DNA of 64,000 nt from Candidatus Fluviicola riflensis. GTDB lineage: Bacteria > Bacteroidota > Bacteroidia > Flavobacteriales_D > Crocinitomicaceae. The stretch covers positions 4,018,641-4,082,640 of the forward strand of contig CP022585.1 in NCBI GenBank assembly GCA_002243285.1, written 5' to 3'. Positions 62,894-64,000 of this stretch are shown here, in pieces. The translations under genes and the position numbers were made by a program. Position 1 is the stretch's first letter. Each line of letters starts with the position of its first letter. The notes under the pieces are model-generated. The model made no database searches, was not told the origin of the DNA, and saw only the letters and a program-made list of their open reading frames with translations.

Positions 62894-63514
62894 ATGATAA
62901 AGAAGGAAACGGAAGCAATTATTTTTGATCTCGGAGGCGTGATCATCAACGTCGATTATCAACTTTCACATAAAGCGTTTATGGAACTTGGTATTCCTAA
63001 TTTCGATGAAATGTATTCCAAATTACAGCAAACAGACTTGTTTGATCGCTTTGAAACGGGAGATATTTCATCGTTTCACTTTATCAATCGTTTACTGGAC
63101 CATTTGCCACAAGGAACCAGCGGGAACAAGGTGGTGCATGCGTGGGATGCCATGGTACTCGATTTTCCGGCAGATCGTTTGGAGTGGCTACTGGAAATGA
63201 AAAAACGTTACCGTATTTTTTTGTTGAGTAATACCAACACCTTGCACATGGAAGTTGTGCGCCGTTCGCTTGAAAAAACCGTTGGCCATCAACGTTTGGA
63301 AGATTATTTTGAGCGCATTTATCTTTCGTATGAAATGGGTTTACGCAAACCGACGCCGGAAATCTTCAGACGTGTTTGCAAAGAACAGGGGCTCAATCCG
63401 TCAACCACTGTTTTTATTGACGACAGTCCGCAGCATGTTGAAGGTGCTGCTTCCATCGGATTACAAGCCATTCATCTGAAACCGGGCAAAACGGTTCAAT
63501 CTCTTTTTTCCTGA
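62894..63514 (+). CDS. HAD family hydrolase
   Basis: A 206-residue haloacid-dehalogenase-like phosphatase. Motif I is IIFDLGGVIINVD, in which the usual DxD has glycine in the third place (DLGG), as in many members of this subfamily. Motif II is FLLSNTN, motif III is the lysine in LRKPTPEIF, and motif IV is FIDDSPQHVEGA. A helical cap lies between motifs I and II. The substrate is unknown; similar proteins act on small phosphorylated metabolites. A TAnnTTTG box four bases upstream predicts a nearly leaderless transcript. The 3' end overlaps the convergent mce gene by 19 bases. Confidence 0.92.
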   Translation: MIKKETEAIIFDLGGVIINVDYQLSHKAFMELGIPNFDEMYSKLQQTDLFDRFETGDISSFHFINRLLDHLPQGTSGNKVVHAWDAMVLDFPADRLEWLLEMKKRYRIFLLSNTNTLHMEVVRRSLEKTVGHQRLEDYFERIYLSYEMGLRKPTPEIFRRVCKEQGLNPSTTVFIDDSPQHVEGAASIGLQAIHLKPGKTVQSLFS

Positions 63515-63903
63515 CACAATTCCACCAACACACCGTTGGATGATTTTGGGTGCAGAAAAGCAACCAGCTTGTTGTCGGCGCCGGATTTTGGTTGTTCATT
63601 GAGTAATTGAAACCCCTGGCTTCTTAATTCGGCCATAGACAATTCAATGTCTGTTACGTCAAATGCTATATGGTGAATCCCCTGCCCTTTTTTTGCGATG
63701 AAACCAGCAATCGGACTTGTTTCCGTAGTTGCTTCCAGCAATTCGATCTTTGATTCGCCAACCTGGAAAAAGGCAGTTTTCACACCTTCGGAACTTACTT
63801 CTTCTTGTTTATAGCATGGCGTACCCAATAATTGCTCGTAAGTTTTAATGGCTTCCTCAAGGTTACTTACTGCAATTCCGATATGTTCAATTTTGTTCAT
63901 CAT
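63496..63903 (-). CDS. mce: Methylmalonyl-CoA epimerase
   Basis: Interconverts the epimers of methylmalonyl-CoA in propionate metabolism. The 135-residue vicinal-oxygen-chelate protein has the metal-ligand histidine in KIEHIGIAVSNLEEAIKTYEQLLG, a second in GIHHIAFDV, a glutamate in ESKIELLE and the C-terminal LVAFLHPKSSNGVLVELCQ with the last glutamate. The start is one of two adjacent ATGs, 63903 or 63900. A TAATTTTA-like box lies 6 bases before 63903. Its end overlaps the convergent HAD gene. Confidence 0.93.
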   Translation of the reverse strand: MMNKIEHIGIAVSNLEEAIKTYEQLLGTPCYKQEEVSSEGVKTAFFQVGESKIELLEATTETSPIAGFIAKKGQGIHHIAFDVTDIELSMAELRSQGFQLLNEQPKSGADNKLVAFLHPKSSNGVLVELCQEKRD

Positions 63904-63950
63904 AGGAAGTAAAATTAGCACGTTTGTAAGAAACGAATCGTGCAGGAAAC

Positions 63951-63981
63951 AAAAAACCCTCTCGTAAACACAAGAGGGTTT
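63951..63981 (-). terminator. Terminator of an unseen upstream gene (minus strand)
   Basis: aaaccctct pairs with agagggttt around a 10-base loop; on the minus strand the stem is followed by six T residues, so it ends a transcript coming from beyond the right edge. The few bases visible upstream on that strand, cctccgcaaca, would fit the 3' end of a tRNA, but are too short to call. Confidence 0.75.
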
Positions 63982-64000
63982 CTAAATATTGTTGCGGAGG

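Overview
The window reads as a chromosomal segment of a Bacteroidota bacterium, most likely order Flavobacteriales and possibly a Fluviicola/Crocinitomicaceae relative. The rank below phylum is inference. Supporting signs are six proteins with the C-terminal sorting domain of the type IX secretion system (T9SS), the T9SS/gliding lipoprotein SprE/PorW, a MurF-alanine racemase fusion, an ATP synthase operon that ends after atpG without atpDC, a LytTR regulator with a propeller-type sensor kinase, methylmalonyl-CoA epimerase, and many promoter boxes of the Bacteroidota type TAnnTTTG. No phage, plasmid, insertion sequence, CRISPR array, rRNA or complete tRNA was seen.

Layout. 1-4.5 kb: a partial Ppx/GppA phosphatase, the heme genes hemA-hemC-hemD and a YraN-type nuclease. 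4.5-9 kb: two outer-membrane-type proteins, an rRNA pseudouridine synthase and lysS. 9-15.5 kb: an accessory cluster with a diheme cytochrome lipoprotein, two tandem FG-GAP/UnbV secreted proteins and two tandem small membrane proteins. 15.5-26.2 kb: an ABC-F protein, RseP, YebC, several secreted or lipid-anchored proteins and two small genes. 26.4-29.7 kb: CvpA, an outer-membrane protein, CbpA/CbpM and a YceI lipoprotein. 29.8-41.8 kb: SprE/PorW, atpZ and an atpI-like gene, a 1,000-residue T9SS cargo protein on the opposite strand, then atpBEFHAG. 42.5-48.5 kb: a collagen-like protein, a small T9SS protein and a two-component system. 48.8-64 kb: an SPFH protein, murF-alr, tdk, an M28 peptidase, the 2-oxoglutarate dehydrogenase genes sucA/odhB, a HAD hydrolase and methylmalonyl-CoA epimerase.

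Most genes are core metabolism and envelope biogenesis. The signals not explained by the genes lie between them. Nine large palindromes or quasi-palindromes each sit within about 10 bases of the 3' end of a gene. Three of them share a GC core but carry copy-specific yet self-complementary arms. A second family of composite inverted repeats carries shared blocks. Six start codons stand exactly four bases after a TAnnTTTN box, which predicts leaderless or near-leaderless transcripts; both genes of the two-component system are among them.
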